In this document: in pieces, positions 30,245 to 39,545 of the stretch | Numbering within the stretch: position 1 is the stretch's first letter | How the letters are laid out: every line of letters starts with the position of its first letter | Assembly (NCBI GenBank): GCA_019038745.1 | Contig: JAHOYV010000014.1 | Location: 1 to 64,000, forward strand | Direction: 5' to 3' | Source of the DNA: Gemmatimonadales bacterium | Lineage (GTDB): Bacteria; Krumholzibacteriota; Krumholzibacteriia; LZORAL124-64-63 | DNA length: 64,000 nt | Translations under genes and position numbers: made by a program | The notes under the pieces: generated by a model | Told to the model about the DNA's origin: nothing | Database searches by the model: none | Seen by the model: only the letters and a program-made list of their open reading frames with translations

Positions 30245-31048
30245 ATGTGTCCAGAGACAAGGCTTCCGGGCGTTATCGGGGAATTCAAGTCCCAGCTCCT
30301 GCGCTGGAACCCTCAGATCAATTTGATTTCCCGCCAAGCCACAGACCAAATAGTGGACAGACTTATCATTCAGGGACAAGCAGGCATTGAGGCCGTGGTT
30401 CGCCACCTTCGAACTTGGGGAGAATTTCAGGAAGGCAACACCTCCCGATCCTTGAATTATTTCGACCTAGGCTCTGGTGGGGGTATTCCGGGGATAATTT
30501 GGCACTGTATGCTTTCCGAGTGGGGGTTTTCCCCTTATACCTACCTGGTGGAGCCACGCGAGAAGCGGGCCTGGTTTTTGGAGCGATTGGTTGCTATTCA
30601 GGGGATGGAGCCTTTCCGGGTTTTATGTCAGCGCTGGGGGGACGATTTTAATGATAACGAAAGCCCCTGTATGGAAACAGGGCCAACAAAGAAGGCCGTC
30701 AAAGAGGTTTGTGGGGATATCGGCGGCAACATTTTAATCTCGTTGAAGGCCCTCAGGTTGTCTGACAAGCAAATATTGGCCGGGCTGAGTCGAGCGGGTT
30801 TTGATATAGACCAAGAATTTAATTGGGAGGGGCGGCGACTGTTGATCGCCCGGTATTATCCCCCGGGACAAGGGCTTGACCCGGAACTGTTGGATAAACT
30901 AGGGATTACTGATCCTGAAGGTGTTCTAGCGGTTGGGGGTTTGGCCGGGAGGGCGAATGGGAGCTGGGTGGATCAGCTATATGGCGACACTGGTCCCTGC
31001 GCTTCTCTTGTGTTTTCCGAATATTGCCTTAATAACCTGAAAAATTGA
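30245..31048 (+). CDS. rsmG: RsmG-like 16S rRNA m7G527 methyltransferase (divergent)
   Basis: 267 residues, longer than the usual ~210. Helical N-terminus LLRWNPQINLISRQATDQIVDRLI, SAM motif DLGSGGGIPGI (about 74-84) and YLVEPREKRAWFLERLVAI, as in RsmG. The later catalytic region is poorly conserved (CQRWGDDF for the usual RAE/D) and there is an extra C-terminal segment of about 60 residues. The call is supported strongly by its place after mnmG and before parA. GC use is slightly lower than neighbours. Confidence 0.8.
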   Translation: MCPETRLPGVIGEFKSQLLRWNPQINLISRQATDQIVDRLIIQGQAGIEAVVRHLRTWGEFQEGNTSRSLNYFDLGSGGGIPGIIWHCMLSEWGFSPYTYLVEPREKRAWFLERLVAIQGMEPFRVLCQRWGDDFNDNESPCMETGPTKKAVKEVCGDIGGNILISLKALRLSDKQILAGLSRAGFDIDQEFNWEGRRLLIARYYPPGQGLDPELLDKLGITDPEGVLAVGGLAGRANGSWVDQLYGDTGPCASLVFSEYCLNNLKN

Positions 31049-31092
31049 TTCTTTACCCCGGGACCTAAACCCACAAAGCCCCAGTCCCCCAA

Positions 31093-31110
31093 TTGTTCCA
31101 CGTGGAACAA
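31093..31110. promoter_or_regulatory. parS centromere site
   Basis: Perfect 18-bp palindrome TTGTTCCACGTGGAACAA, containing the parS core TGTTCCACGTGGAACA found in many bacteria. It lies about 160 bases upstream of parA and 10 kb from the origin, as expected for chromosome-segregation parS. Confidence 0.92.
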
Positions 31111-31270
31111 CGCAAGGGAGTGTGTCATGGCTGGAAAATGACAGACCGGGAAACATGAAGGCCGGGACCACTTGACTTCAAGATCAACTTTCGATTAGAT
31201 TCCCCACTCTCCACGTCTCGGTGGATCCAGGTCCCCACATTTGGTCAAAGCAGGAAAGGCTACTCCACAC

Positions 31271-32029
31271 ATGGCAAAAATCGTCGCGATTTCAAATCAG
31301 AAGGGTGGCGTAGGTAAGACGACAACAGCCGTAAACCTCAGCGCAAGTTTGGCGGTGGCGGAGAAACGCACTCTGTTGCTTGATTTGGATCCCCAGGGAA
31401 ACGCTTCCAGCGGGGTTGGTATATCTTCAATGGAAAAAACCAGTTACGAGTTTATGTTGGGTGAAGTGGAGGTAGGTTCCTGTATCCAGAACACCCATAT
31501 TTCCTTCTTGGATGTTCTCCCTTCGGATCGGCGCCTGGCCGGGGCCGAGGTGGAGTTGGTTACCCAAGAAAATAGGGAGGGTTTTCTCAAACGCGCCCTT
31601 AATTCTTTGCGGGACCGGTATGATTACATAATTATCGATACACCGCCCAGCCTGGGTTTACTCACCCTAAATGCCCTGACATCAGCCGATTCGGTATTGA
31701 TTCCCATTCAGTGTGAATATTATGCGCTGGAAGGATTGAGCCAACTGTTGAGCACCGTCCAGTTGGTCCAGCGGGGGCTGAACCCATTGCTTCGTCTGGA
31801 GGGCGTCCTTTTGACGATGTACGACCGTAGGTTAAAATTATCAAACCAAGTCGCAGAAGAAGCCATCGACTTTTTTGGGGAGACGGTTTACGAAACCAAA
31901 GTGCCGAGAAATGTTCGTCTGAGCGAAGCCCCTTCTTTCGGGAAGCCGATTCTACTGTATGATGTCGATTGCGTTGGATCGCGCGCCTATCTTGAACTGG
32001 CCCAGGAAGTTATCGCAAAGAACAGCTGA
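31271..32029 (+). CDS. parA: Chromosome-partitioning ATPase ParA (Soj)
   Basis: 252 residues, Soj type without an N-terminal HTH. Deviant Walker A KGGVGKTTTAVNL, switch region DLDPQGNASSG, and DTPPSLGLLTLNAL. It drives movement of ParB-parS complexes on nucleoid DNA. ATG 31271 gives the standard MAKIVAISNQKGGVGKT start; a TTG at 31241 is less likely. parB starts 49 bases downstream. Confidence 0.97.
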   Translation: MAKIVAISNQKGGVGKTTTAVNLSASLAVAEKRTLLLDLDPQGNASSGVGISSMEKTSYEFMLGEVEVGSCIQNTHISFLDVLPSDRRLAGAEVELVTQENREGFLKRALNSLRDRYDYIIIDTPPSLGLLTLNALTSADSVLIPIQCEYYALEGLSQLLSTVQLVQRGLNPLLRLEGVLLTMYDRRLKLSNQVAEEAIDFFGETVYETKVPRNVRLSEAPSFGKPILLYDVDCVGSRAYLELAQEVIAKNS

Positions 32030-32078
32030 TCCATGGCCTGACCGACCAGGCTCCTTAACCCGGAAAGGGAACTCAAAA

Positions 32079-33029
32079 ATGGTCAAGAAGCGCGTGCTGG
32101 GCAAAGGACTCTCGGCCTTGATTAGTGGAGCGGACTTCCAAACCGCCGAAAGCAGGGTTATTGATGATTCCTTGGTAGTCCAGGTGAAAGTGGATGAAAT
32201 AGGATTCAACCCAAATCAACCACGAAAGCTGTTTAATGCCAACAAGTTAGATGAGTTGGCCGACTCAATTAAACAGGTCGGAGTATTGCAGCCGGTTTTG
32301 ATCCGAAAGCTGGGAACAGGGGAGACCGCGATCCCCCACCCGGATCGAAACGAGTTTTCCGGAAGCCTGAAATTTTGTGTGGTTGCGGGGGAGCGACGAG
32401 TTCGGGCGGCGCGGTTGGCCGGTCTGAACGAGATCCCGGGCCTGGTTTGTTCCTACCAGGAAGCGGAGTCGCTAAAAATTGCCTTGCTGGAAAATATCCA
32501 ACGGGAAGACCTTGGGCCGGTGGAAGAGGCGGCCGCCTACCGCGACCTCATGGATTCTTATGGAGCAACCCAGGAAGAACTGGCGGAGATGTTGGGCAAG
32601 AAGCGCAGCAGCGTGGCCAACCAACTGCGGATTCTGACCCTTGAGCGGGAAATCCTGGAAATGCTGCAGACGGGAAAAATTTCCCGTGGTCACGCCAAGG
32701 CCTTGTTGAGTATGCCTTCGGGGCCGGGCCGCATGCAATTGGCAAAGATGTGCCATTCGCGGGGTCTTTCGGTGCGGGACTGTGAAAATCGAATCCAGGC
32801 AGGAGGAGGGAAACCCTCTCCACGGAAGAAGAAACGCAATAAGAGTGCTGACCAGCCAGATCCGTCCGTCCGTGCACTGACCGAACGCTCCGAAAGGGTT
32901 TTCGGTTCTCCGGTTTCAATAAACAGGAATGCCTCAACGGGCAAAGGAGACGTTTCAATACGGTTCTATTCTGATGATGACCTGATTCGGATCCTGAAGA
33001 TCATGGGGGTCGACACTGATCTTGGCTAA
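32079..33029 (+). CDS. parB: Chromosome-partitioning protein ParB (Spo0J)
   Basis: 316 residues: N-terminal KKRVLGKGLSALISG, CTP-binding ParB/Srx-like fold (NQPRKLFNANKLDELADSI, GERRVRAARLAGL), HTH (ATQEELAEMLGKKRSSVANQLRIL), a basic linker (SPRKKKRNKSADQ) and a C-terminal dimer domain. It loads and slides from parS (31093). A ~20-residue insertion before the GERR box (TGETAIPHPDRNEFSGSLK) is unusual. ATG 32079 has AAGGGA upstream. Confidence 0.96.
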   Translation: MVKKRVLGKGLSALISGADFQTAESRVIDDSLVVQVKVDEIGFNPNQPRKLFNANKLDELADSIKQVGVLQPVLIRKLGTGETAIPHPDRNEFSGSLKFCVVAGERRVRAARLAGLNEIPGLVCSYQEAESLKIALLENIQREDLGPVEEAAAYRDLMDSYGATQEELAEMLGKKRSSVANQLRILTLEREILEMLQTGKISRGHAKALLSMPSGPGRMQLAKMCHSRGLSVRDCENRIQAGGGKPSPRKKKRNKSADQPDPSVRALTERSERVFGSPVSINRNASTGKGDVSIRFYSDDDLIRILKIMGVDTDLG

Positions 33030-33064
33030 TTACCCGGGCCCGTTGGATCAAGGAACAAAAACCC

Positions 33065-34459
33065 ATGTTGAAAACGACCAAGAAGCGGATAAATAGACTG
33101 TTTTTTCATGGCCGGGCCTGGCAGTTACGGGTTTTCCTTGTTCTGCTTGCCGCGGGTTCAGGCCTTTTCCTGGTTGTAAGCCTAATTAACTTGAAAGCGG
33201 ATTTTCATCAGGCTGGATCATGGTTGGGCCTCTGGAAAAAAGAATGGCGGTCCGGCCTTTCGCTCACTCAGGTCCTGAATTCGGGTTTATTCCAGGCTTT
33301 TGTGCTGATTCTGGGATGGAGTGCCTGGTTTCGTTTTCGTCAACGCGCAATGGCTCACCTCAGGCTGCGTCGATCTGAACAAAAGTACCGCAGCATTATA
33401 AACCACGCCGGCGAGGCGATTTTTCTCCTCGATGACATTGGCCGGGTAATGGAATGGAACAAGGTCGCCGAACAACTCTTCCAGATTCCACGCCGAACAA
33501 TTCTCAACCACCCCTTCAAGGATTTTTGCAGCGAACTGGATCTTAAACAGGTACTGGTTGAAACAGGTCGCAGCAACCGCAGCCTCACGCATGAGCTTCG
33601 GGTAGAGCCACCCGGCTTGTCCCCAAGACTCCTAAGTATGACCATTTCCAGGATATCGCCGGGGGCGGGACTGATGGCCGAAAAAAAAGAGTCATTCGTG
33701 GTCGTGGCCCGGGACATCACCTCTCTCAAACAGATGGAAAGCCGCATGGGGGAGGCGGAAAAAATGGCGGGCATCGGCCAGCTGGCCGCTGGCATAGCCC
33801 ACCAGTTGAACACGCCCCTGGGCTCCATCCTGCTTTCAGCCCAGATGCTCGAAGAGGGAGTAGAGAATGAAGACGACAGTGAGGACATACGCCGTATAAT
33901 ACGCCAAACCGAGCAGTGTCGAGGCATTATTAAGGGCTTGTTGAACTTTGCGCGTCCCACTGGCAGCGAACGCCAACGAATCGATTTGGTGGAGGTGGTT
34001 CGGGAGACCGGCTATCTAATGGAAAAACACTTGAATGTGGCCTCGGTTAAATTGAGTATTGCCCCGGAAACAGATCCATCGGTCTTCGGTAATCGGAATG
34101 AACTGGAGCAGGTATTTTTCAACCTTTTGGCCAACGCATTGGACGCCATGCCCGAAGGGGGCGAAATTGGTATCACAATCAAAAGCGCGGATCCGGAAGA
34201 AATTCAGGTCGAGTTTCAAGACTCGGGGGAAGGGGTGCCGCTAAAATTCCAGGACAAGATATTCATGCCGTTTTTTACAACCAAGGACTACGGCAAGGGA
34301 ACCGGCCTGGGTTTGTCGATTGTGGCGCGGATCGTGCATGAACACGGTGGTCGTATTGAACTGGAAAGCGAGATGGGGCGAGGTTCCCTGTTTTGCCTGT
34401 TCTTTCCAAGGGCGAGGGACGGAATGGGCCGTTCTGCCTTGATAGAAGATGGGCCCTAG
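33065..34459 (+). CDS. Membrane sensor histidine kinase with PAS domain
   Basis: 464 residues. Two membrane helices (about 22-42 and 76-92) bracket a short periplasmic loop. Then a PAS domain (SEQKYRSIINHAGEAIFLLD, about 104-215), HisKA with phospho-acceptor His in GIAHQLNTPLGS, and HATPase_c with N box NLLANALDAMPEGG, GEGVP and GKGTGLGLSI. It belongs to the NtrB-like PAS kinase group. No response regulator is adjacent, so its partner is elsewhere. It lies between parB and the M23 peptidase/bactofilin pair. Confidence 0.9.
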   Translation: MLKTTKKRINRLFFHGRAWQLRVFLVLLAAGSGLFLVVSLINLKADFHQAGSWLGLWKKEWRSGLSLTQVLNSGLFQAFVLILGWSAWFRFRQRAMAHLRLRRSEQKYRSIINHAGEAIFLLDDIGRVMEWNKVAEQLFQIPRRTILNHPFKDFCSELDLKQVLVETGRSNRSLTHELRVEPPGLSPRLLSMTISRISPGAGLMAEKKESFVVVARDITSLKQMESRMGEAEKMAGIGQLAAGIAHQLNTPLGSILLSAQMLEEGVENEDDSEDIRRIIRQTEQCRGIIKGLLNFARPTGSERQRIDLVEVVRETGYLMEKHLNVASVKLSIAPETDPSVFGNRNELEQVFFNLLANALDAMPEGGEIGITIKSADPEEIQVEFQDSGEGVPLKFQDKIFMPFFTTKDYGKGTGLGLSIVARIVHEHGGRIELESEMGRGSLFCLFFPRARDGMGRSALIEDGP

Positions 34460-34547
34460 CGCCCGAACAAGTTTTTCGGTTAGTTTTGCCTGAGACTTGA
34501 ACTGAACCCCGGCCGGCCATAGGCGGGTCGGCTTGTGAGGAAATCTT

Positions 34548-35345
34548 TTGGGTATCCCGGCGCACACCCGCATTATCCTGATCCCAAGCAATGAGGACCC
34601 GTCCCGGGAATTCGGGATTGCGAGGCCCGCTGCCGTGATCCTGATTATGCTGCTGGCGGCCCTGGCGGTTTTGCTCGGCCTGCTGTTGGTTTCATTTGCC
34701 GGCAAACATGACGAGCGCGTGCGGATTGCCGAACTGGAGCAAGAGCTGGTTCAGGCACAGGGCGCTCTTGGCGCGGCCGCCGAGCTGGCCGTCGAACTGG
34801 AGAGAATGGAAAGTGCCCAGGAGAAACTTCTTTTCATGTTTGGTGTACAGGGGGCTGCTTCGACTGATTCGCTGGGGACGTGGTCGGATGGTGAGCCCGC
34901 TTCTGCGTCGATTGCCATGCAGCGGGCGGCCACTCTGGTGCTCAATCCCGGACCGAACCGATGGCCGGCCGTCGGTGTTGTGAGCCAGGAGTTTATCAAG
35001 GGTAACCGGGCCCGGGGGATCAGGCCCCACCTGGGAATTGATGTGGCAGGACGACTTGACACTCCTGTTTTGGCCGCAGGGGGCGGCACGGTTTTTCGCA
35101 CCGGCCAAGACGAATACCTGGGAAACTTTGTTGAAATTCAGCATGGTTTAGGTTACCTAACAGTATACGGACATTGCAGTAGGGTGGCGGTTCGGAAGGG
35201 CGACGCGGTGGAAGCCGGGCAGGTGATCGCCTATATGGGAACATCCGGTCAATCGACCGCGGTGCACCTGCATTTCGAGGTTTGGCAGCAGGGAGAAGCC
35301 ATAGACCCCCGAGCGTTGCTGGAAGGAGATCCGGCTCGCAACTAG
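34548..35345 (+). CDS. M23-family peptidoglycan endopeptidase
   Basis: 265 residues, TTG start with GAGGAA upstream. One N-terminal membrane helix (AAVILIMLLAALAVLLGLLLV, about 28-48), a coiled coil (RVRIAELEQELVQAQGALG, 57-95), then the LytM/M23 domain with zinc ligands HLGID and HLHFEVW plus YGHCSRVAV. All metal ligands are present, so it is probably an active cell-wall hydrolase, periplasmic and membrane-anchored. The bactofilin gene follows after 64 bases; M23 peptidases and bactofilins often work together in cell shape. Confidence 0.9.
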   Translation: MGIPAHTRIILIPSNEDPSREFGIARPAAVILIMLLAALAVLLGLLLVSFAGKHDERVRIAELEQELVQAQGALGAAAELAVELERMESAQEKLLFMFGVQGAASTDSLGTWSDGEPASASIAMQRAATLVLNPGPNRWPAVGVVSQEFIKGNRARGIRPHLGIDVAGRLDTPVLAAGGGTVFRTGQDEYLGNFVEIQHGLGYLTVYGHCSRVAVRKGDAVEAGQVIAYMGTSGQSTAVHLHFEVWQQGEAIDPRALLEGDPARN

Positions 35346-35409
35346 AATATGGAACGAGAACCAGCCCGATACCCCGGCGTTAAACCCGCCGGGCCCAAGG
35401 AGGATGACG

Positions 35410-35823
35410 ATGTTCGGAAAAGAACCCGAGAACCAGACCGTGGCCACCGGCCAGACCTCTATCATTGCCCAAGGATGCAAGTTCGACGGCAAGGTCGAGG
35501 TTAGAGGCACGCTTCGCATTGAGGGCGAGTACAAGGGAACCATCGGTACGCCCGAGAGCCTGGTCATCGGCAAGACCGGCGTGGTTCACGCCAATGTGAC
35601 GGTCAAGAATGCTATCATCGGCGGGCAGTTGTTCGGCAACATCAAGGCCGAAAACAAGATCGAACTGCAGAGTGGATCCCACGTCGAAGGGGACATCAAG
35701 ACCAAGCGCTTGGTAATCGACGAAGGCGTGTTCTTCGAGGGGAACTGCTCCATGGGATCCGGGGAGCGAAAAACCCCTGTTCCGACACATGCTCCGGTTC
35801 CTGAAGTCGCGGGCAAAAAATAG
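35410..35823 (+). CDS. Bactofilin (polymer-forming cytoskeletal protein)
   Basis: 137 residues. Central bactofilin beta-helix (about 12-115) with regular turns: TSIIAQGCKFDGKVEVRGTL, RIEGEYKGTI, LVIGKTGVVHANV, and AIIGGQLFGNIKAENKIELQ. Short flexible ends. ATG 35410 is chosen because AGGAGG sits six bases upstream; an ATG at 35404 abuts the ribosome site. It forms membrane-associated filaments that locate wall enzymes. Placed downstream of the M23 peptidase, a known functional pairing. Confidence 0.95.
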   Translation: MFGKEPENQTVATGQTSIIAQGCKFDGKVEVRGTLRIEGEYKGTIGTPESLVIGKTGVVHANVTVKNAIIGGQLFGNIKAENKIELQSGSHVEGDIKTKRLVIDEGVFFEGNCSMGSGERKTPVPTHAPVPEVAGKK

Positions 35824-35960
35824 TTCGAATCCCCAAGGCCTCAAAGAACCAGCCCTGGATATTCCGGGGCTGATTCATCTTCCGCCCGTTGTCCGTTGGC
35901 TGGAAATGTTGATCTTCACAATATTGATCTTCATTCGGCGGGATTCGCCGAACAGGGCCG

Positions 35961-37325
35961 TCAATACCCGCCGATTTCAACCACTTCCGGCAAAGCTTCC
36001 CCTTCGGCGCCAAGATCAAGCACATCCTGCTCGGCTGTCGGAATGGAGTTTCCTTCTCGGTCGGTGGTCAGCAGGACACAGGGCTTCTCTGGATCTACTC
36101 CGGCTGCGGTAACGGTACCCCGTGATCCGTCGGATAGTATAATATTGCTGCCGGGAGGATACAGCCCGACCGAGCGCACGAAGATCCCAAAGGCCGCGGG
36201 GTCAAACGCCCCCTTGTCGGAGACCATGATTTCGTAGACTCGGCGCGGGGAAAAAGGCGGCTTGTAGGGACGAATCGCGGTCAGGGCTTCGAACACATCG
36301 CAGACCTGAAGCAAAGTGGTCAGGAAATGACGGGTGGCCCACGTTGGAGCGCTGGGATAGCCACCTCCGTCGTGTCGGAGGTGATGGCCCCAGGCCCCGG
36401 CGATTGCCAGCGGGCTGGCCTTGTCGTGCCCCATCAGGATCTCTGCCCCGACCTGGGCGTGGGTTTCCATGAGGAGGCGCTCGTCCTGATCCAGCTGGCC
36501 CGGTTTGAAAAGGATCTCATCGGGGATTTGGCTTTTTCCCACATCGTGCAGCAGACCGGCCATGCACAATTCCAGCAACATGCCGTCGTCAAGTTTCATG
36601 CTGTGCCCGACAAGGACGGCCAGCAGGGCGACCCGTACTGAATGCCCAACTGTATAGGTGTCGAAATCCGGATAGTGGACCAGCTGCATGATGTCCATGA
36701 AGCCCTCTTTGGTCCCGGCGACCAGGTGTTGGCTGTCCTGACGGGTCTGATCGATGTCCAAAACGCCACCGGTGGCTGAATCCGCGTGGACCGAATCAAC
36801 GGCTTCGAAAAGGCCTTGGCACAGGAACATTCCCCCCATCTGCCCACCATCGTCATCAGCCAGTAGAGAGTCCAGGTCATCCGGTTTGCCGAAGTGTTCC
36901 GGGTCCTCATAAACCGGTGACAGCTCAATGTTTTTGATACCCCGGTCCCGGATCAGGGAACGCGCCTCCTCCAGGTGAGCCAGAGGTTCGGCCAGCTCGG
37001 CGGCCAGGCTGAACAAGGACTTCATTTCGTCGCTGTGGACCACGCTTTGGAACAGAAAACCGCCACAGTGCAGAATTTCAGCGAACTCCGAGAGCTTTTT
37101 GCCCACGATGGTAGGCCCAATGAGATAGCGTCCGTTGTGAACGAGCTTGCCTTCGACGATACCAAGGAAGAAGGATTTCTTTTTTTCGGTCTTCAGAAAC
37201 GCGCCCAGCTTTAAGGGGAAGCTTCGGCACACGGCAACAACCTTGGGATGCTCGGAGAAGTACATCTTGCGCTGTCCGATGCCCTGGGTAAGCAGGATTA
37301 CAAGTTCATCCGGGTCAGGCGTCAT
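35961..37325 (-). CDS. HD-GYP domain protein (probable c-di-GMP phosphodiesterase or HD hydrolase)
   Basis: 454 residues. The N-terminal ~190 residues are unrecognised. HD-GYP domain (about 215-400): HSVRVALLAVLVG, the metal pair HDVGK, ETHAQVGAEIL, GAWGHHLRHDGGGYP (GYP motif kept, with RHDGGGYP for the usual ER-DGxGYP) and QVCDVFEALTA. The C-terminus looks like a beta-barrel (SDGSRGTVTAAG, PCVLLTTDREGN). It would act on c-di-GMP or a related nucleotide. The ATG overlaps the stop of the upstream helical-repeat gene by four bases, so the two are coupled. Activity is plausible but not proved. Confidence 0.88.
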   Translation of the reverse strand: MTPDPDELVILLTQGIGQRKMYFSEHPKVVAVCRSFPLKLGAFLKTEKKKSFFLGIVEGKLVHNGRYLIGPTIVGKKLSEFAEILHCGGFLFQSVVHSDEMKSLFSLAAELAEPLAHLEEARSLIRDRGIKNIELSPVYEDPEHFGKPDDLDSLLADDDGGQMGGMFLCQGLFEAVDSVHADSATGGVLDIDQTRQDSQHLVAGTKEGFMDIMQLVHYPDFDTYTVGHSVRVALLAVLVGHSMKLDDGMLLELCMAGLLHDVGKSQIPDEILFKPGQLDQDERLLMETHAQVGAEILMGHDKASPLAIAGAWGHHLRHDGGGYPSAPTWATRHFLTTLLQVCDVFEALTAIRPYKPPFSPRRVYEIMVSDKGAFDPAAFGIFVRSVGLYPPGSNIILSDGSRGTVTAAGVDPEKPCVLLTTDREGNSIPTAEQDVLDLGAEGEALPEVVEIGGY

Positions 37326-39337
37326 TCCAGCTCCTCGTCTTTGGCCTCATCGGCTGCTGCTGCCGCCAGTTCATTTATGCGAATTTGCTCCAAAGTTTTT
37401 TTGGCTGCATTGCGGCACTCCTTGGACCAGGTGGGGAACAGGAACAGGAATCGCCGGCCCTTGATGGTCTTTAGAATTGATTTGGCTCCGGGTACGGGAA
37501 GAACGGCCAAGGAAGCAATAGTCTCGGGCACCCACCGCTCCCCGCGCCGGGTAGGACTCAAGGCAATCAGGTCTGAGGCCAGGATTTTACCGGCCTCCTC
37601 AAGCAGGGCGGCCGAAGGACCGTCCTCCTGGCCGGGGGCCAATAATTCGACCAGGAATTCCCGGTAACCGTGCCGATAGTTTGAGATCAAAGGCAAGACC
37701 GCATCTCCCACACCGTCGGGCGACGAGTACTTCAGGCCCTGCACCAGCTTGACCGCGATCTGGCCCGGATGGGAAACTTCCAGCAGCACGGAGAAAACTG
37801 CGAATAGCTCAGGTAGCGGGGGCAGGATCACGTCGGCCGAGAAGGAGTTCTTTTTCAAAGCATCCAGTTTCCGAAGAGTGGGAGTTCCGGTCCTCATGAT
37901 CTCCGGAGAAAACCCGCCTACCCGGCGGCACAACTCCATATAAACAGGCCGATCTTCTCCATCCTGGCCAAGCAAGAGCTCATTGACCAGGTAGGGCCAC
38001 AGCCGGAGTTTCTGATCTTCCGAGCAATCATTACATATGTCACCCAGGAAACGGATAACCGACTCGGGCTTGGATTTCCTGAAAACACGAGCCACAAGAC
38101 TCAGCGCCCGGTTCTGTTGGATGGATTCCGGCTGGGAAAGGATGTTGCGCATTCCGGCCAGCATGATTTCCCGCTCGTCGGGTTGCAGTTCCTGCTGAAG
38201 AAAACAATCCAGCTTTCTTTCCATGCTCAACAGGACATCCAAGAGCTGTTTGCTTGCCAATAGTTGAATGAGGATGGAGAGGTTCTCGGAATTGTCCTGC
38301 TCCGGTGGGCTGTATTCCGTGATGGCCTTGCCCGCGTAGTCGGCTAGTGCGGAGCGCAATTCGGGCAGGCTCAGATCGTAGACGATTTCCTGTGGTTTGT
38401 TCTCGGCAGGTTTTTCCGAGGGCTTTTTCTGGATGGATTTTTTCTGATGTTTGTTTGCACCCCGGGTTGCTGTACCCTGGGTTGCTGCACCCAAAAAATC
38501 GGAATGATCATCATTCTTTTTTTCGCTGCGACCCAGATTCTTGATCATCAACTCAACGGATTCAAGGGCCCGGGAGCGGATGTCGCTCTGGCTCGCACCC
38601 TCCAAACGATCGATCAACTTGTCCAGGTTTTCAGCCACTGGCCGCTTGTTCTCCGCCAATTTTGGGGGCGCGGCCACGGAGGTCCCGTTTGGATTCAGGG
38701 CGTGATCCAGGTTGTCGGTAAGAGCGAGGTTTGAGTTGTCGATTTCCTCGGGTGGGTCCCCGGCGTCAACTTCAGGGGAGCTTTCGGTATTTTCTTCCGC
38801 CACATTGCCCTTGTCCGTATTTCCTGTTTCCGGAGAATTGCCGCCAATGGCGATTCCAGTGGTGAATTGCCGCTGGGCCACCCGGATTGAAGGGGGCAAA
38901 TCCACGAATTCCATCTGCTGGAATTTCTTAACCCCGGCGAGCTCGTTGCGGAAAGCCAGGAAGCGGGTAACGAACTTGAGGAGATCCTCAACCGATGCGT
39001 TTCCATCGATCTCCAGATGATCAACACCCAAAGTGAGAATCAAATCATGGAAATCCTTCGCTCCAGCCAAGTCCAGATTCAACGGATGGTCCTGCAGAAA
39101 GACAACGCCCTTGTCGACGCGAAAGGTCAGTTTCGACCACTCGCCCAGGAAGTGTTTCAATACGGTTTGAAAATCGGAAGTGACCCGCCTGCAGGCAGCG
39201 TGGCCGGGAGGATAATACGGGCCGACCTTGAAAAGACGGTCGAGGGCCAGTATCAGAGCGTCGCCATGAGTAGATTCACCCACGGAGTTGTCGGGATAAT
39301 CGACCAGGGTACTGGAACTGTCGTGAGCCGTTGACAT
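37322..39337 (-). CDS. Helical (HEAT-like) repeat protein coupled to the HD-GYP gene
   Basis: About 671 residues with no recognised catalytic motif. N-terminal domain (residues 15-160) begins ALDRLFKVGPYYPPGHAACRR. A low-complexity acidic/Asn-rich linker (165-235) follows, then a Lys-rich stretch (KHQKKSIQKKPSEKPAENK, about 305), and a C-terminal half of alternating helices resembling HEAT repeats (ALSLVARVFRKSKPESVIRFL). ATG 39337 is preferred over the TTG at 39382. Coupling (ATGA) with the HD-GYP gene indicates a shared function, perhaps as sensor or scaffold for the phosphodiesterase. Confidence 0.75.
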   Translation of the reverse strand: MSTAHDSSSTLVDYPDNSVGESTHGDALILALDRLFKVGPYYPPGHAACRRVTSDFQTVLKHFLGEWSKLTFRVDKGVVFLQDHPLNLDLAGAKDFHDLILTLGVDHLEIDGNASVEDLLKFVTRFLAFRNELAGVKKFQQMEFVDLPPSIRVAQRQFTTGIAIGGNSPETGNTDKGNVAEENTESSPEVDAGDPPEEIDNSNLALTDNLDHALNPNGTSVAAPPKLAENKRPVAENLDKLIDRLEGASQSDIRSRALESVELMIKNLGRSEKKNDDHSDFLGAATQGTATRGANKHQKKSIQKKPSEKPAENKPQEIVYDLSLPELRSALADYAGKAITEYSPPEQDNSENLSILIQLLASKQLLDVLLSMERKLDCFLQQELQPDEREIMLAGMRNILSQPESIQQNRALSLVARVFRKSKPESVIRFLGDICNDCSEDQKLRLWPYLVNELLLGQDGEDRPVYMELCRRVGGFSPEIMRTGTPTLRKLDALKKNSFSADVILPPLPELFAVFSVLLEVSHPGQIAVKLVQGLKYSSPDGVGDAVLPLISNYRHGYREFLVELLAPGQEDGPSAALLEEAGKILASDLIALSPTRRGERWVPETIASLAVLPVPGAKSILKTIKGRRFLFLFPTWSKECRNAAKKTLEQIRINELAAAAADEAKDEELE

Positions 39338-39545
39338 AATGGATCTCAAATCGGAAGCCGCTCTCCCGGGCGGCGTAAACAATGTTGATCATTCTTGTAG
39401 GTAATCGGCACCCAAGGCTTCGACCTGAGAGTTCTTTGTTGGGAAAATACATCGTGTAGTGTGATAATATTCAAGGGCCGGACGCTTGTTTAGACCATTT
39501 CCGCGGCTCTCTTCGCTGAAAATCCAGGACGGTAATTGTCAGGTC

